Of a stretch of DNA of 64,000 nucleotides, positions 54,958 through 63,944 are shown in pieces. The position numbers and the translations under genes are program-made. The DNA is taken from assembly GCF_900095265.1 (NCBI RefSeq), contig NZ_LT607663.1, positions 62,001 through 126,000 of the forward strand, written 5' to 3'. Each line of letters begins with the position of its first letter. Within the stretch, counting starts at the first letter, position 1. This DNA comes from Janthinobacterium sp. UMAB-56. GTDB lineage: Bacteria > Pseudomonadota > Gammaproteobacteria > Burkholderiales > Burkholderiaceae_D. Below the pieces are notes generated by a model. It made no database searches, was not told the DNA's origin, and was given only the letters and a program-made list of their open reading frames with translations.

Positions 54958-55938
54958 ATGAGTTTTCTGACGCTGGATCTGAACTTGCTGCGTGTTTTCG
55001 ACGCCGTCATGACGGAACAAAACCTGACGCGCGCAGCGGGCCACCTGGCGATGACGCAGCCGGCGGTATCGAACGCCATCAAACGCCTGCGCGAGAGCCT
55101 CGGTGACGAATTGCTGATCCGCACGGCGTATGGCGTGAAACCCACGCCGCGCGCCGAAGCGCTGTGGCCATCCGTGCGCTCGGCCCTGGCCAGCCTGGAA
55201 GCGGCCGTCACGCCGGAAACCTTCGACGTGTCGAAAACGCATGCCACCTTCCGCATGGCCATGGCCGATGCGACCGCCGCCTTCTGGCTGCCTTCCCTGA
55301 TGCGCTCGATCGAACGGGAAGCGCCCGGTGTCAACGTGCGGATGATGCCGCTGACCACGCGCGAACCGCGTCCCATGCTGCTGCGCGGCGACATCGACCT
55401 GGCCGTGGGCTTCTTTCCCGGCGTGGCGGCGCAATTGTCGAGCGAAACGGGTTCGCCCATTCGCCACGAGCGCCTGTATTCCGGCAAGTATGTGTGCGTG
55501 ATGCGCCGTGGCCATCCGCTGGCCGACAAGGAATTGACCTTGGATAACTATTGCGCGGCGAACCATTTATTGGTGAGCTTTTCCGGCCGCGCGCACGGCT
55601 TGATCGACGAGGCGCTGTCGCAGATCCACCGCGAACGGCGCATCTTGTTGACGGTCAACCAGTTCTTCACGGCCGGACGCGTGGTGGCCAATTCCGACCT
55701 GATCACGGTCTTGCCGCGCCATCTGATCGCCTCGACGGGCATGACGGAATCCCTGCTGTACAAGGATTTGCCGCTGACCCTGCCGGCCGTCCACCTGGAC
55801 ATGCTGTGGCACGAGCGCGACGCCCGCAGCCCCGCCCACAAATGGCTGCGCAACCACCTGGAAAGCATGAACACGCCCACCCTGCGCACGGCCACAGCGG
55901 CTGGCGGCGGCGTGGCACCGAAGCCGCATATTGAATAA
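54958..55938 (+). CDS. LysR-family transcription regulator (NodD/SyrM-like branch)
   Basis: A 326-residue LysR protein: LDLNLLRVFDAVMTEQNLTR, AAGHLAMTQPAVSNAIKRLR and GRVVANSDLITVLPRHLIAS in the effector domain. The LNLL start and PAVSNAIKRLR pattern occur in the NodD/LeuO-like branch. No adjacent target gene; the gene upstream is on the opposite strand (a small membrane protein). Confidence 0.9.
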   Translation: MSFLTLDLNLLRVFDAVMTEQNLTRAAGHLAMTQPAVSNAIKRLRESLGDELLIRTAYGVKPTPRAEALWPSVRSALASLEAAVTPETFDVSKTHATFRMAMADATAAFWLPSLMRSIEREAPGVNVRMMPLTTREPRPMLLRGDIDLAVGFFPGVAAQLSSETGSPIRHERLYSGKYVCVMRRGHPLADKELTLDNYCAANHLLVSFSGRAHGLIDEALSQIHRERRILLTVNQFFTAGRVVANSDLITVLPRHLIASTGMTESLLYKDLPLTLPAVHLDMLWHERDARSPAHKWLRNHLESMNTPTLRTATAAGGGVAPKPHIE

Positions 55939-55956
55939 ATCGTAGCCTGCACAAGA

Positions 55957-55990
55957 AAAAACGCCTGATGATGATTCATCAGGCGTTTTG
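55957..55990. terminator. bidirectional terminator between LysR and chemoreceptor genes
   Basis: AAAACGCCTGATGA, loop, TCATCAGGCGTTTT: A-tract, 10-bp stem, T-tract, suited to ending transcription from both convergent genes. Confidence 0.85.
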
Positions 55991-57550
55991 CTATGCATGA
56001 TTGCTGGAGCGGTAACCAATTCTGAAACCGCCCCAGTGCTTGCCATCGACGTGGATGGGCACGGATAAATCGTGCATGACTTCGCCCGTATCGCGCTTGT
56101 AGGTCTGCAACAGGAAGGCCCTGGTGTTGCTGCCGCAGCGCTTGCCCGTGCGGTCGCTGAAGATGCGCTTGGTGCGGTTATTCACCATATCGGTGGCGTA
56201 ATCGCCCGTCAGCGGCTGGGAAAACTTCTTGTTGTGCGTTGGAAAATATCCATTGTTGTCGACGGCGCCCGCATACGCCAGGTGGGGCAGGGCGGCCAGC
56301 ACGCCTTCCTGCAAGTCCGGCAGCACCTTGTCTGTAAATGCATCGAACTTCGTGTTGTGCTTGGGCGGATTCGTGTTCGGGATGGGGCGGTAATGACGGT
56401 CGAACAGGGCTTCGCGCGTGATGCGCCCCGAAACGATGGCTTGCTCGAACAGTTTGCCCACCTCGCGCGCTGCGCGCTGGGCCGCCTCGCGGATCTCGTC
56501 GTGCGGCGTGGCCACGCTCGATTCACCGAGGGCGCCGGCGATCACCTCGGCCCGCTCCGCCAGGGCCATGGCTGACTGCGTGGCGCGCGGCAATTCGGCA
56601 TTCGTCGACAGCATGCTGTCGCGGATTTGCAAGATGGCGTCGGCGATCAGCTGCGTCGTATCGACGTGTTCACGCGAGGCGCGGGCGATTTCGCCGATCT
56701 CGGCCTCGGACTCGCCCGATGATTCCTCGATATGGCTGAGTGAAGCGTGCACGCTCTCCACATTGCGCGCCGCTTCCGTGACACCGGCCGCCAGCGAACT
56801 CATGCCACGTGCAGCCTTTTCCGACTGTTCATTGATTTCGCGCACCATCACGCTGATTTCATCGGAGGCTTCCTTGGTGCGCTGCGCCAATTGCCGCACT
56901 TCACCCGCCACCACGGCAAAACCGCGGCCGTGTTCACCGGCGCGCGCCGCCTCGATGGCGGCGTTCAGCGCCAGCAAGTTGGTGCGCGCGGAAATATCGG
57001 AAATGGCTTCCGTAAAGCCTGTGATGCGCTTGGATTTTTCCTGCAGGCTGAGCATGGTGCTGGAAGCGCCTTGCGCTTCCTCGCGTGCAATATTGATGCG
57101 GCGCAGCCCCTGGTCCACTTCGGCGCGTGCCGCCACGCTTTCCACGCGCACGCCGGCGGCCACCTTGGCGGCCCTTTCCGCATTGGCGGCGATTTTTTCC
57201 GTCATCGCGGCATTTTGTGCGGAACTGTCGGCGATGTCGCTAGCCGTGCGCACATCGAGTTCCACCTTCTGTTTGACGGAATCGACAAAATACGAAGTTT
57301 CCGCCGCGCCGATCATGATGTCATCGATGGCCTTGCCCACCGTGTCGGCGAACTGGTGCAAGCCAGGTTCACCACGCGGACGCGCGGCAAAGGCCAGCAG
57401 CGCGGCGCCAATGGCGGCGGCCACGCAGGCAATTAGATACGGATGGTCGCCGCCCGATAACAGCAGCAGATAGGCCAGGCAACAGGCAACGGCCATGGCC
57501 AGGATCGTGAATACAAAGAAACGCACCAGCTGATGCTGCAACTGCTTCAT
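55991..57550 (-). CDS. methyl-accepting chemotaxis protein with C-terminal ligand-type domain
   Basis: A 519-residue receptor: two N-terminal membrane helices ([20 protein letters not shown] and [17 protein letters not shown]) with almost no periplasmic part, an MCP signalling domain with [20 protein letters not shown] and [20 protein letters not shown], then a 120-residue C-terminal domain ([41 protein letters not shown]) of Cache-like type. The ligand-type domain is therefore cytoplasmic and behind the signalling domain. The start at 57550 follows GCGGGGGAC. No methyltransferase pentapeptide is visible. Confidence 0.88.
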   Translation of the reverse strand: MKQLQHQLVRFFVFTILAMAVACCLAYLLLLSGGDHPYLIACVAAAIGAALLAFAARPRGEPGLHQFADTVGKAIDDIMIGAAETSYFVDSVKQKVELDVRTASDIADSSAQNAAMTEKIAANAERAAKVAAGVRVESVAARAEVDQGLRRINIAREEAQGASSTMLSLQEKSKRITGFTEAISDISARTNLLALNAAIEAARAGEHGRGFAVVAGEVRQLAQRTKEASDEISVMVREINEQSEKAARGMSSLAAGVTEAARNVESVHASLSHIEESSGESEAEIGEIARASREHVDTTQLIADAILQIRDSMLSTNAELPRATQSAMALAERAEVIAGALGESSVATPHDEIREAAQRAAREVGKLFEQAIVSGRITREALFDRHYRPIPNTNPPKHNTKFDAFTDKVLPDLQEGVLAALPHLAYAGAVDNNGYFPTHNKKFSQPLTGDYATDMVNNRTKRIFSDRTGKRCGSNTRAFLLQTYKRDTGEVMHDLSVPIHVDGKHWGGFRIGYRSSNHA

Positions 57551-57751
57551 TTGTCCCCCGCTGCGCAAACCCGTCACGTCCAAGCAGGGACGTGGCGTAA
57601 CCGTATGCGGGTGGGCACGATTGCCCACCTTGCACCCTGAACGTAACGTCTGCGCGGCGTTTCAGGCGGCTACCGGGTAGCAGTGTGTAGTTCTACCCTA
57701 CAACATTTGTTCCGATAGCTCAATCAGAAAAGTGGGTTGGCTACACCGAGC

Positions 57752-58207
57752 TCACTTAATGGGCAATTTAGTGGTGTTTTTGACCTCTTCCATGACGGCA
57801 TAAGTGTGGGTTTCCCGCACACCTTTTTGCAGCAGGGTCTTGCCCAGGAATTCGCGGTAGGCTGCCATGTCCTTGACGCGTGCCTTGACCAGGTAATCGA
57901 AGCCGCCGGCCACCATATGACATTCCAGTACCTCTGGAATGATTTGTACGCTATGCTTGAAGGCGTCGAACACTTCCGGCGTCGTGCGATCGAGCACGAC
58001 TTCGATGAATACCAGCAGCGACACGTCGAGCAGTTGCGGGTTCAACTGGGCCGTATAGCCCATGATGTAGCCCGATTCGTGCAACTTTCGCACGCGCTCC
58101 AGACAGGCGGCCGGCGACAAGTTCACGCGCGCGGCCAGCTCCACATTGCTGATGCGTCCATCGCTCTGCAATTCCATCAAGATTTTCTTACTGATCTTGT
58201 CCAGCAT
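57752..58207 (-). CDS. Lrp-family regulator of putA (PutR-like)
   Basis: A 151-residue Lrp protein: ISKKILMELQSDGRISNVEL, helix-turn-helix AARVNLSPAACLERVRKLHE and effector part GGFDYLVKARVKDMAAYREF. Divergent Lrp-type genes next to putA (PutR, BkdR-like) activate proline use in response to proline; this is the likely role. The ATG at 58207 follows GGGGGTGATGG; ATG 58213 is in frame as well. Confidence 0.9.
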   Translation of the reverse strand: MLDKISKKILMELQSDGRISNVELAARVNLSPAACLERVRKLHESGYIMGYTAQLNPQLLDVSLLVFIEVVLDRTTPEVFDAFKHSVQIIPEVLECHMVAGGFDYLVKARVKDMAAYREFLGKTLLQKGVRETHTYAVMEEVKNTTKLPIK

Positions 58208-58218
58208 TACCATCACCC

Positions 58219-58237
58219 CCAAATTAATATTATTTGG
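58219..58237. promoter_or_regulatory. imperfect palindrome, Lrp-type operator candidate
   Basis: CCAAAT, TAATATT, ATTTGG with an inner TAATATTA, in the putA/lrp divergent gap (207 bp) close to the lrp start. AT-rich dyads of this sort are typical Lrp-family sites. Confidence 0.5.
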
Positions 58238-58414
58238 TTAAATTGTCGCATCAAAAACTATCTATTGCTAGCCCCCTGTATTACCAGAATTAATCCATAA
58301 GAATCCCCTTTACAATCGAATCATCTTAACGTCCGACTTTCTGTATTTTTTTGCACCAAAAAAGAGCAAGAATTACGTCAGTTTTCGTCCCCTTTTTCCT
58401 TGTAAAGAGCACTT

Positions 58415-61400
58415 ATGCACCCTGCAGGCCCCTCGGCTTTTACCCCGATTCCTTTTGCTGCATTGCAGGCAGAAATCCTGCCCGAAGCAACACCACAGCG
58501 CGCCGCCATCACCGCCGCCTATAGGCGCGATGAGGTTTCTGCGGTGCAGTGGCTGTTGCAACAAGTCCGCCCCAGCAGCACCGAAACGACGGCCGAAGGG
58601 CAAGCGCTGGCGCACCGACTGGTATCGAATGTGCGCCAAAAACGCACACGCGCCTCCGGCGTCGATGCACTGATGCACGAGTTCTCGCTGTCGTCGGAAG
58701 AGGGTGTTGCATTGATGTGTCTGGCTGAAGCGCTGTTGCGTATACCCGACAGTCAAACGGCCGACCGTTTGATCGCCGACAAAATCAGCAAGGGCGACTG
58801 GAAAAAGCATCTGGGCGAATCGCCGTCGCTGTTCGTCAATGCCGCCACCTGGGGCTTGCTGATTACGGGCAAACTGGTCAGTACCAGCAGCGAATCTGGC
58901 CTCGGTTCGGCCATGACAAAACTCATCGCCAAAGGCGGCGAACCGCTGATACGCAAGGGCGTCGATCTGGCCATGCGGATGTTGGGCAACCAGTTCGTGA
59001 CGGGCCAGACCATCGAGGAAGCGTTGAAGAACAGCCGCGAGAATGAAACGCGCGGCTACCGTTACTCGTACGACATGCTGGGCGAGGCGGCCCTGACGCA
59101 GCAGGACGCGGCCAACTATTACGCCTCGTACGAAACGGCGATCCATGCCATCGGCAAGGCGTCGGATGGTCGCGGCATCCGCAACGGCCCCGGCATTTCC
59201 GTGAAACTGTCGGCCCTGCACGCGCGCTACAGCCGCGCCCAGCGCGCCCGCGTCATGGAAGAATTGCTGCCGAAAGTCAAAGCGCTGCTGCTGCTGGCGA
59301 AACAGTACAACATCGGCTTCAACATCGATGCGGAAGAAACGGACCGCCTGGAACTGTCGCTGGACTTGATGGAAGCACTGGCGTTCGATGCGGACCTGGC
59401 CGGCTTCGACGGCATCGGCTACGTGGTGCAGGCGTATCAAAAACGCTGCCCTTACGCCATCGATTTCCTGATCGACCTGGCGCATCGCAGCGGACGCAAG
59501 TTCATGGTGCGCCTGGTGAAAGGGGCGTATTGGGATGCCGAAGTCAAACGCGCGCAAGTCGATGGCCAGGAAGGCTATCCCGTCTACACGCGCAAGGTCT
59601 ACACGGACGTCTCTTACCTCGTGTGTGCGCAAAAACTGCTGGCTGCCAGCAGCCTGATCTATCCGCAATTTGCCACGCACAACGCGCAAACCCTGTCGAC
59701 CATCTATACCTGGGCAAAACGCGACGGTATTATCGACTACGAATTCCAGTGCCTGCACGGCATGGGCGAAACCCTGTACGACCAGGTCGTCGGGCCCGAT
59801 AACCTGGATAAGCCGTGCCGCATCTACGCACCCGTCGGCTCGCATGAAACCCTGCTGGCCTACCTGGTGCGCCGCCTGCTGGAAAACGGCGCCAACTCGT
59901 CCTTCGTCAACCAGATCGTCGACGAAAGCGTGGCCATCGATAGCCTGATCCGCGATCCCCTGGAGCAGGCGCGCCTGCAGGGCGGCTTGCCGCACCCGGC
60001 TATCGCGCTGCCGCTGGACATGTTTGGCAGCGAACGCAAGAACTCGGCCGGCCTGGACCTGTCGAATGAAGACACCTTGCGCGCCCTGGCCAGCGGCCTG
60101 GCGCAGCAGCAGTCATGGCAGGCGGCGCCGCTGATCGATGGCGCCGTCAGCCTGAATGGCCCCACGCACATGTTGCACAATCCGGCCCAGCACGACGATG
60201 TCGTGGGCAAGGTCATGGAAGCCGGTCCGGCCGACGTGGAAACGGCGCTGGCCAGCGCCAGTGCCTACGCCATGGACTGGCAAACAACAGAGCCGGCGGT
60301 TCGCGCACAAGCCTTATTGCGCGCGGCCGACCTGTTTGAAGAACATCATATCGAGCTGATGGCCCTGGCCGTGCGCGAAGCGGGCAAGTCCCTGCCGAAC
60401 GCGATCGCTGAAATCCGCGAAGCCGTCGACTTCCTGCGCTATTACGCGGCGCAGGTGGAACATGCGCCGAACACCCTGGCGCTCGGTCCCGTCACCTGCA
60501 TCAGCCCGTGGAACTTCCCGCTGGCCATCTTTACGGGCCAACTGGCCGCCGCCCTGGCGGCAGGCAACGTGGTACTGGCCAAACCGGCCGAGCAAACGCC
60601 GCTGATCGCCCACCGCGCCGTGCAATTGCTGCATGCAGCGGGCGTGCCGCGCGGCGCGCTGCAATTTTTGCCCGGCAGCGGAGAGATCGTTGGCGCCGGC
60701 CTGTGCAATGACGCGCGTGTGAAAGGCGTGATTTTCACGGGTTCGACGGAAGTGGCGCAATTGATCAACCGCAACCTGGCCGCGCGTGCCGTGGCCGAAG
60801 GCATCGACCTTCCCCTGATCGCTGAAACGGGTGGCCAGAATGCCCTGATCGTCGATTCGTCCGCCCTGCCGGAGCAAGTGGTGCAGGACGTGATGTCGTC
60901 CGCTTTCGATAGCGCTGGCCAGCGCTGCTCGGCCTTGCGCGTGCTGTTCCTGCAAACGGAAATCGCCGACAAGACCATCCACATGCTGAAAGGCGCCATG
61001 CAGGAGCTGCGCGTTGGCAATCCTGACCGCCTGGCGACCGATATCGGTCCCGTCATCGATGCGGAAGCGCAAAGCAAGCTGCTGGCGCACATCAACAAGA
61101 TGAAAACCGTGGCCATCGACCATTATTCGCTCGATTTGCCTACCGTCAAAGGCACGTTTGTCGCCCCGACCGTGCTGGAAATCAAGTCGCTGGCGCAATT
61201 GACGCAGGAAGTCTTCGGTCCCGTGCTGCACGTGATCCGCTACAAGCGCTCCGAACTGCCGCAACTGGTGCAATCGATCAACGACAGCGGTTATGGCTTG
61301 ACCCTGGGCATCCATACGCGCATCGATGAAACCATCGATTTCATCACCAAGCGCGCGCATGTGGGCAATATTTATGTGAACCGCAACATCGTCGGCGCCG

Positions 61401-62068
61401 TCGTCGGCGTGCAGCCGTTCGGCGGCGAAGGCAAGTCGGGGACCGGCCCCAAAGCAGGCGGGCCCCTGTACCTGAAGCGCCTGCAGCGCAATGCGCCGGC
61501 CGGCGCACAGCACCAGCGCCAGGCGCCGCCGGCGCTTGACGCGCTGACTGTGTGGGCAAAGATGCATGGCCACGACAAGGTCGAGCAGCTGGCGCAAGAA
61601 TACGCGCGCACGACGTTGCTGGGCAGCACTACCGTCTTGCCAGGCCCGACAGGCGAGCGCAATACCCTGAGCTTTGCCGCACGGGGCACGATTCTGTGCG
61701 CGGCGGCCACCTCCGGAACCTTGATGAACCAGCTGGCAGCAGTCCTGGCCACAGGAAACCAGGCCCTGGTGCTGGCGCAATCGCCGGAGTTGATCCCGGG
61801 CGACTTGCCGGCCGCGCTGAAGGACCGCATCCAGGTTGTCAGCAGCCTGGAGTCGGTCAAGCATGATTTCCAGATCGCCATGATCGAGCCGAGTCTCGAT
61901 GGCCGGCTCAAAGTGCTGCTGGCGGCACGGGAAGGGGCGCTGGTGGGCACCATCGCCACCACGCAGGAGGGTGTCATCCCCCTGTGGCGCCTGGTCGCTG
62001 AGCGGGCGCTGTGCGTGAATACGACGGCAGCGGGCGGCAACGCCAGTTTAATGATGTTAAGTGTCTAA
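58415..62068 (+). CDS. putA: bifunctional proline dehydrogenase / P5C dehydrogenase
   Basis: A 1217-residue PutA. Residues about 90-500: proline dehydrogenase barrel (GFNIDAEETDRLELSLDLME, FMVRLVKGAYWDAEVKRAQV, QFATHNAQTLSTIYTWA). Residues about 560-1010: aldehyde dehydrogenase with Glu804 (AETGGQNALI) and Cys838 (SAGQRCSALR). A C-terminal ALDH-superfamily-like extension (about 1030-1217) follows. The N-terminal ribbon-helix-helix DNA-binding domain of E. coli PutA is absent, so this PutA is not a repressor; the divergent Lrp gene takes that role. It converts proline to glutamate via FAD and NAD. Followed by a clear terminator. Confidence 0.96.
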   Translation: MHPAGPSAFTPIPFAALQAEILPEATPQRAAITAAYRRDEVSAVQWLLQQVRPSSTETTAEGQALAHRLVSNVRQKRTRASGVDALMHEFSLSSEEGVALMCLAEALLRIPDSQTADRLIADKISKGDWKKHLGESPSLFVNAATWGLLITGKLVSTSSESGLGSAMTKLIAKGGEPLIRKGVDLAMRMLGNQFVTGQTIEEALKNSRENETRGYRYSYDMLGEAALTQQDAANYYASYETAIHAIGKASDGRGIRNGPGISVKLSALHARYSRAQRARVMEELLPKVKALLLLAKQYNIGFNIDAEETDRLELSLDLMEALAFDADLAGFDGIGYVVQAYQKRCPYAIDFLIDLAHRSGRKFMVRLVKGAYWDAEVKRAQVDGQEGYPVYTRKVYTDVSYLVCAQKLLAASSLIYPQFATHNAQTLSTIYTWAKRDGIIDYEFQCLHGMGETLYDQVVGPDNLDKPCRIYAPVGSHETLLAYLVRRLLENGANSSFVNQIVDESVAIDSLIRDPLEQARLQGGLPHPAIALPLDMFGSERKNSAGLDLSNEDTLRALASGLAQQQSWQAAPLIDGAVSLNGPTHMLHNPAQHDDVVGKVMEAGPADVETALASASAYAMDWQTTEPAVRAQALLRAADLFEEHHIELMALAVREAGKSLPNAIAEIREAVDFLRYYAAQVEHAPNTLALGPVTCISPWNFPLAIFTGQLAAALAAGNVVLAKPAEQTPLIAHRAVQLLHAAGVPRGALQFLPGSGEIVGAGLCNDARVKGVIFTGSTEVAQLINRNLAARAVAEGIDLPLIAETGGQNALIVDSSALPEQVVQDVMSSAFDSAGQRCSALRVLFLQTEIADKTIHMLKGAMQELRVGNPDRLATDIGPVIDAEAQSKLLAHINKMKTVAIDHYSLDLPTVKGTFVAPTVLEIKSLAQLTQEVFGPVLHVIRYKRSELPQLVQSINDSGYGLTLGIHTRIDETIDFITKRAHVGNIYVNRNIVGAVVGVQPFGGEGKSGTGPKAGGPLYLKRLQRNAPAGAQHQRQAPPALDALTVWAKMHGHDKVEQLAQEYARTTLLGSTTVLPGPTGERNTLSFAARGTILCAAATSGTLMNQLAAVLATGNQALVLAQSPELIPGDLPAALKDRIQVVSSLESVKHDFQIAMIEPSLDGRLKVLLAAREGALVGTIATTQEGVIPLWRLVAERALCVNTTAAGGNASLMMLSV

Positions 62069-62095
62069 ATTTTAAGCAGGCAGTGAATGAGGAAG

Positions 62096-62122
62096 GGCAG
62101 AACCAGTGGTTCTGCCTTTTTT
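62096..62122 (+). terminator. rho-independent terminator of putA
   Basis: GGCAGAACC, AGT, GGTTCTGCC followed by six T residues, 27 nt after the putA stop. Confidence 0.92.
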
Positions 62123-62141
62123 ATGCGCGCTTGATTAAAAA

Positions 62142-62918
62142 TCAAGCAGCCAGACGCTGGCATAGCTGCTGAATCACCGTAAACGCGTACGGCGAGGCGA
62201 CGGTCTGCACGAAGCGCATGAAGTCGACGGCGGCCTCTTCGTTGGCGTTATCGGAAATGGTACGCATGACAGTAAACGGCACGCCCAGTTCAAAACACAC
62301 TTGTGCCACGGCGGCGCCTTCCATTTCAACCGCCAGCAAGTCGGGGATATCGGCTTTCAGCTGCGTCACATGCGCGGCGCTGCTGATGAACTGGTCGCCG
62401 CTGGCGATCAGGCCACGGTGAACTTGCGCGTGCTGCAAGCCAAATTCCACGATATCGGCCGCCTTCAGCACGCTGGAAACATCGTCACGCAGGAAATCTT
62501 CCGCGGCAGCGGCCAGTTGCGTGCTCAATTCCAGATCCGTGGCAAAGCGCTGCAGTCCCGTCAAAGGCACTTCGAAGCGGGGAAACAGAGGACGGGCATC
62601 CATATCGTGCTGCAGCAGTGATTCGGCCACCACAATATCGCCCACTTTCACGTGTTTATCCCCACTGCCGGCCACGCCGGTGAAGACGATGTGGGTAACT
62701 CCGTACTTTTCCACAAGGATAGATGCTGTCATGGCAGCGGCAACCTTGCCCAGACGCGACAGGACGCACACAGCGTCGATATTCCACAGGGTCCCCAGGG
62801 TGTAGTCGCGCATACCGTGCGAACGCCTCTGGGGGCCTTGCATGGCTTCTACCAGCCCCTGCTGTTCTTCATGCAAGGCACTGATGATGCCTAAACGCAT
62901 TTTTTTGTATGAATTCAT
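62142..62918 (-). CDS. mtnN: 5'-methylthioadenosine/S-adenosylhomocysteine nucleosidase
   Basis: A nucleosidase of the Pfs/MtnN family: MRLGIISALHEEQQGLVEAM, THIVFTGVAGSGDKHVKVGD, and DLLAVEMEGAAVAQVCFELG with the catalytic Glu and the purine-pocket ME-G pattern. The final Asp is in RTISDNANEEAAVDFMRFVQ. It recycles adenine from MTA and SAH. The frame opens at 62918 but family similarity starts at the ATG at 62900, which is also possible; neither has a good ribosome binding site. Confidence 0.9.
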   Translation of the reverse strand: MNSYKKMRLGIISALHEEQQGLVEAMQGPQRRSHGMRDYTLGTLWNIDAVCVLSRLGKVAAAMTASILVEKYGVTHIVFTGVAGSGDKHVKVGDIVVAESLLQHDMDARPLFPRFEVPLTGLQRFATDLELSTQLAAAAEDFLRDDVSSVLKAADIVEFGLQHAQVHRGLIASGDQFISSAAHVTQLKADIPDLLAVEMEGAAVAQVCFELGVPFTVMRTISDNANEEAAVDFMRFVQTVASPYAFTVIQQLCQRLAA

Positions 62919-63011
62919 GCTGTTTTTACAGGTTTTTGGGATTGCAATACGGTTTATACGGTGAAAACAGCTAGTTCGACGACTTTTCCACCGTTCGCGT
63001 TTGTTTCTGTG

Positions 63012-63075
63012 TTTTAAATAAAGATGTATACATAAAAATAGTAGTGATAGTAAACGGCCATTTTTTTGTGGATAA
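63012..63075 (-). repeat. origin module 1: AT tract, DnaA-trios, inverted DnaA box
   Basis: AT-rich TTTTAAATAAAGATG area, trinucleotides TAG TAG TGA TAG TAA at 63039-63053, 13-nt spacer, TGTGGATAA at 63067-63075. Read on the minus strand: DnaA box, spacer, then ACT/ACTA-type trios leading into AT-rich DNA, the order of the basal unwinding element described for B. subtilis and other bacteria. Confidence 0.75.
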
Positions 63076-63201
63076 GTCGGTATACCATTGAAAAATCATC
63101 GACTTAGTGCACAAAAAAGTAGGCGCACAAGCATTGTATCTACGGAGGACTTGTTTGGGATAAAAATTGAGCTGTGGACAAAGAGTGACTTTTCCCACAT
63201 C

Positions 63202-63233
63202 TCATCCTGTGGATATGCAGGCACTTATCCACA
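63202..63233. repeat. paired DnaA-box element, copy A
   Basis: TCATCCTGTGGATAT followed 8 nt later by TTATCCACA: two DnaA boxes in opposite orientation. Confidence 0.8.
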
Positions 63234-63469
63234 CGGCCAAGCAAAAATCACGGGTTTTCTTGCTGTCGTGGCATGTTTGACGTGGTTCGCATGCAGGGAT
63301 CCTTGTCTGGCAATCAAACTTGAGCGACCACAAATGTTGTTCTTTCGCACACGCTGGCATCGAGGTGATTCCTGGCAGACGGTTTGGCAGTGGGTCGCGA
63401 TGTCGCCGTTGGCTTTGACGTTGCATGGGCGCTTTTTGGAAATATCCCCGGACTTCCGCGTTTTTTATC

Positions 63470-63533
63470 GGTTTACAATAGATCTATATATAAAAATAGT
63501 AGTAATAGTAAACGCGAATTTTTCTGTGGATAA
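63470..63533 (-). repeat. origin module 2: AT tract, DnaA-trios, inverted DnaA box
   Basis: TTTACAATAGATCTATATAT tract, TAG TAG TAA TAG TAA at 63497-63511, 13-nt spacer, TGTGGATAA at 63525-63533. Exactly 458 bp after module 1 for both trio and box. Confidence 0.8.
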
Positions 63534-63658
63534 GTCGCTTTTTTTCAACAGGATCATACGTTTACGTGCAAAATAAAACGTGCATAATCGCTGTATTGCG
63601 CGAGGAGCAAAATTGTATAAAATGCGGGCCTGCGCATAACTTTGTGTTTACTCACAAG

Positions 63659-63690
63659 TCATCCTGTGGATATCAAGTGACTTATCCACA
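63659..63690. repeat. paired DnaA-box element, copy B
   Basis: The same TCATCCTGTGGATAT and TTATCCACA pair as copy A, with an identical 8-nt gap, exactly 457 bp further on. Confidence 0.8.
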
Positions 63691-63944
63691 ATCGAAGCAA
63701 ACTTCCCCTCTTTTTCATATCGAACTAGCTGCTTGTCCAGCGCTCGTCCAGGTCTGTTGACGTTTCCATTTTGCCAAACGGTTTGGCAGTGCTGTGCGCG
63801 TGATGCCGGCCGCGCCGGTTTTCGTCGTTCAGTTGTTGGCTAGGTTTTTTTTTGACAGGTGCTTGCTCGTATTTTCTGAGGTGACGCTTGCGAAGGACGC
63901 TGACGGCGAAGGGCAGGCAAAGCGAGCGTTGTCGGGTTTACCTT

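Noticed and set aside
60314-61864. A 516-codon minus-strand frame over putA
   Set aside because: Antisense shadow in the ALDH part of putA.
63088-63576. A 162-codon plus-strand frame inside the origin-like region
   Set aside because: It runs through DnaA boxes and the trio tract of module 2, has no domain features and no ribosome binding site; treated as chance.
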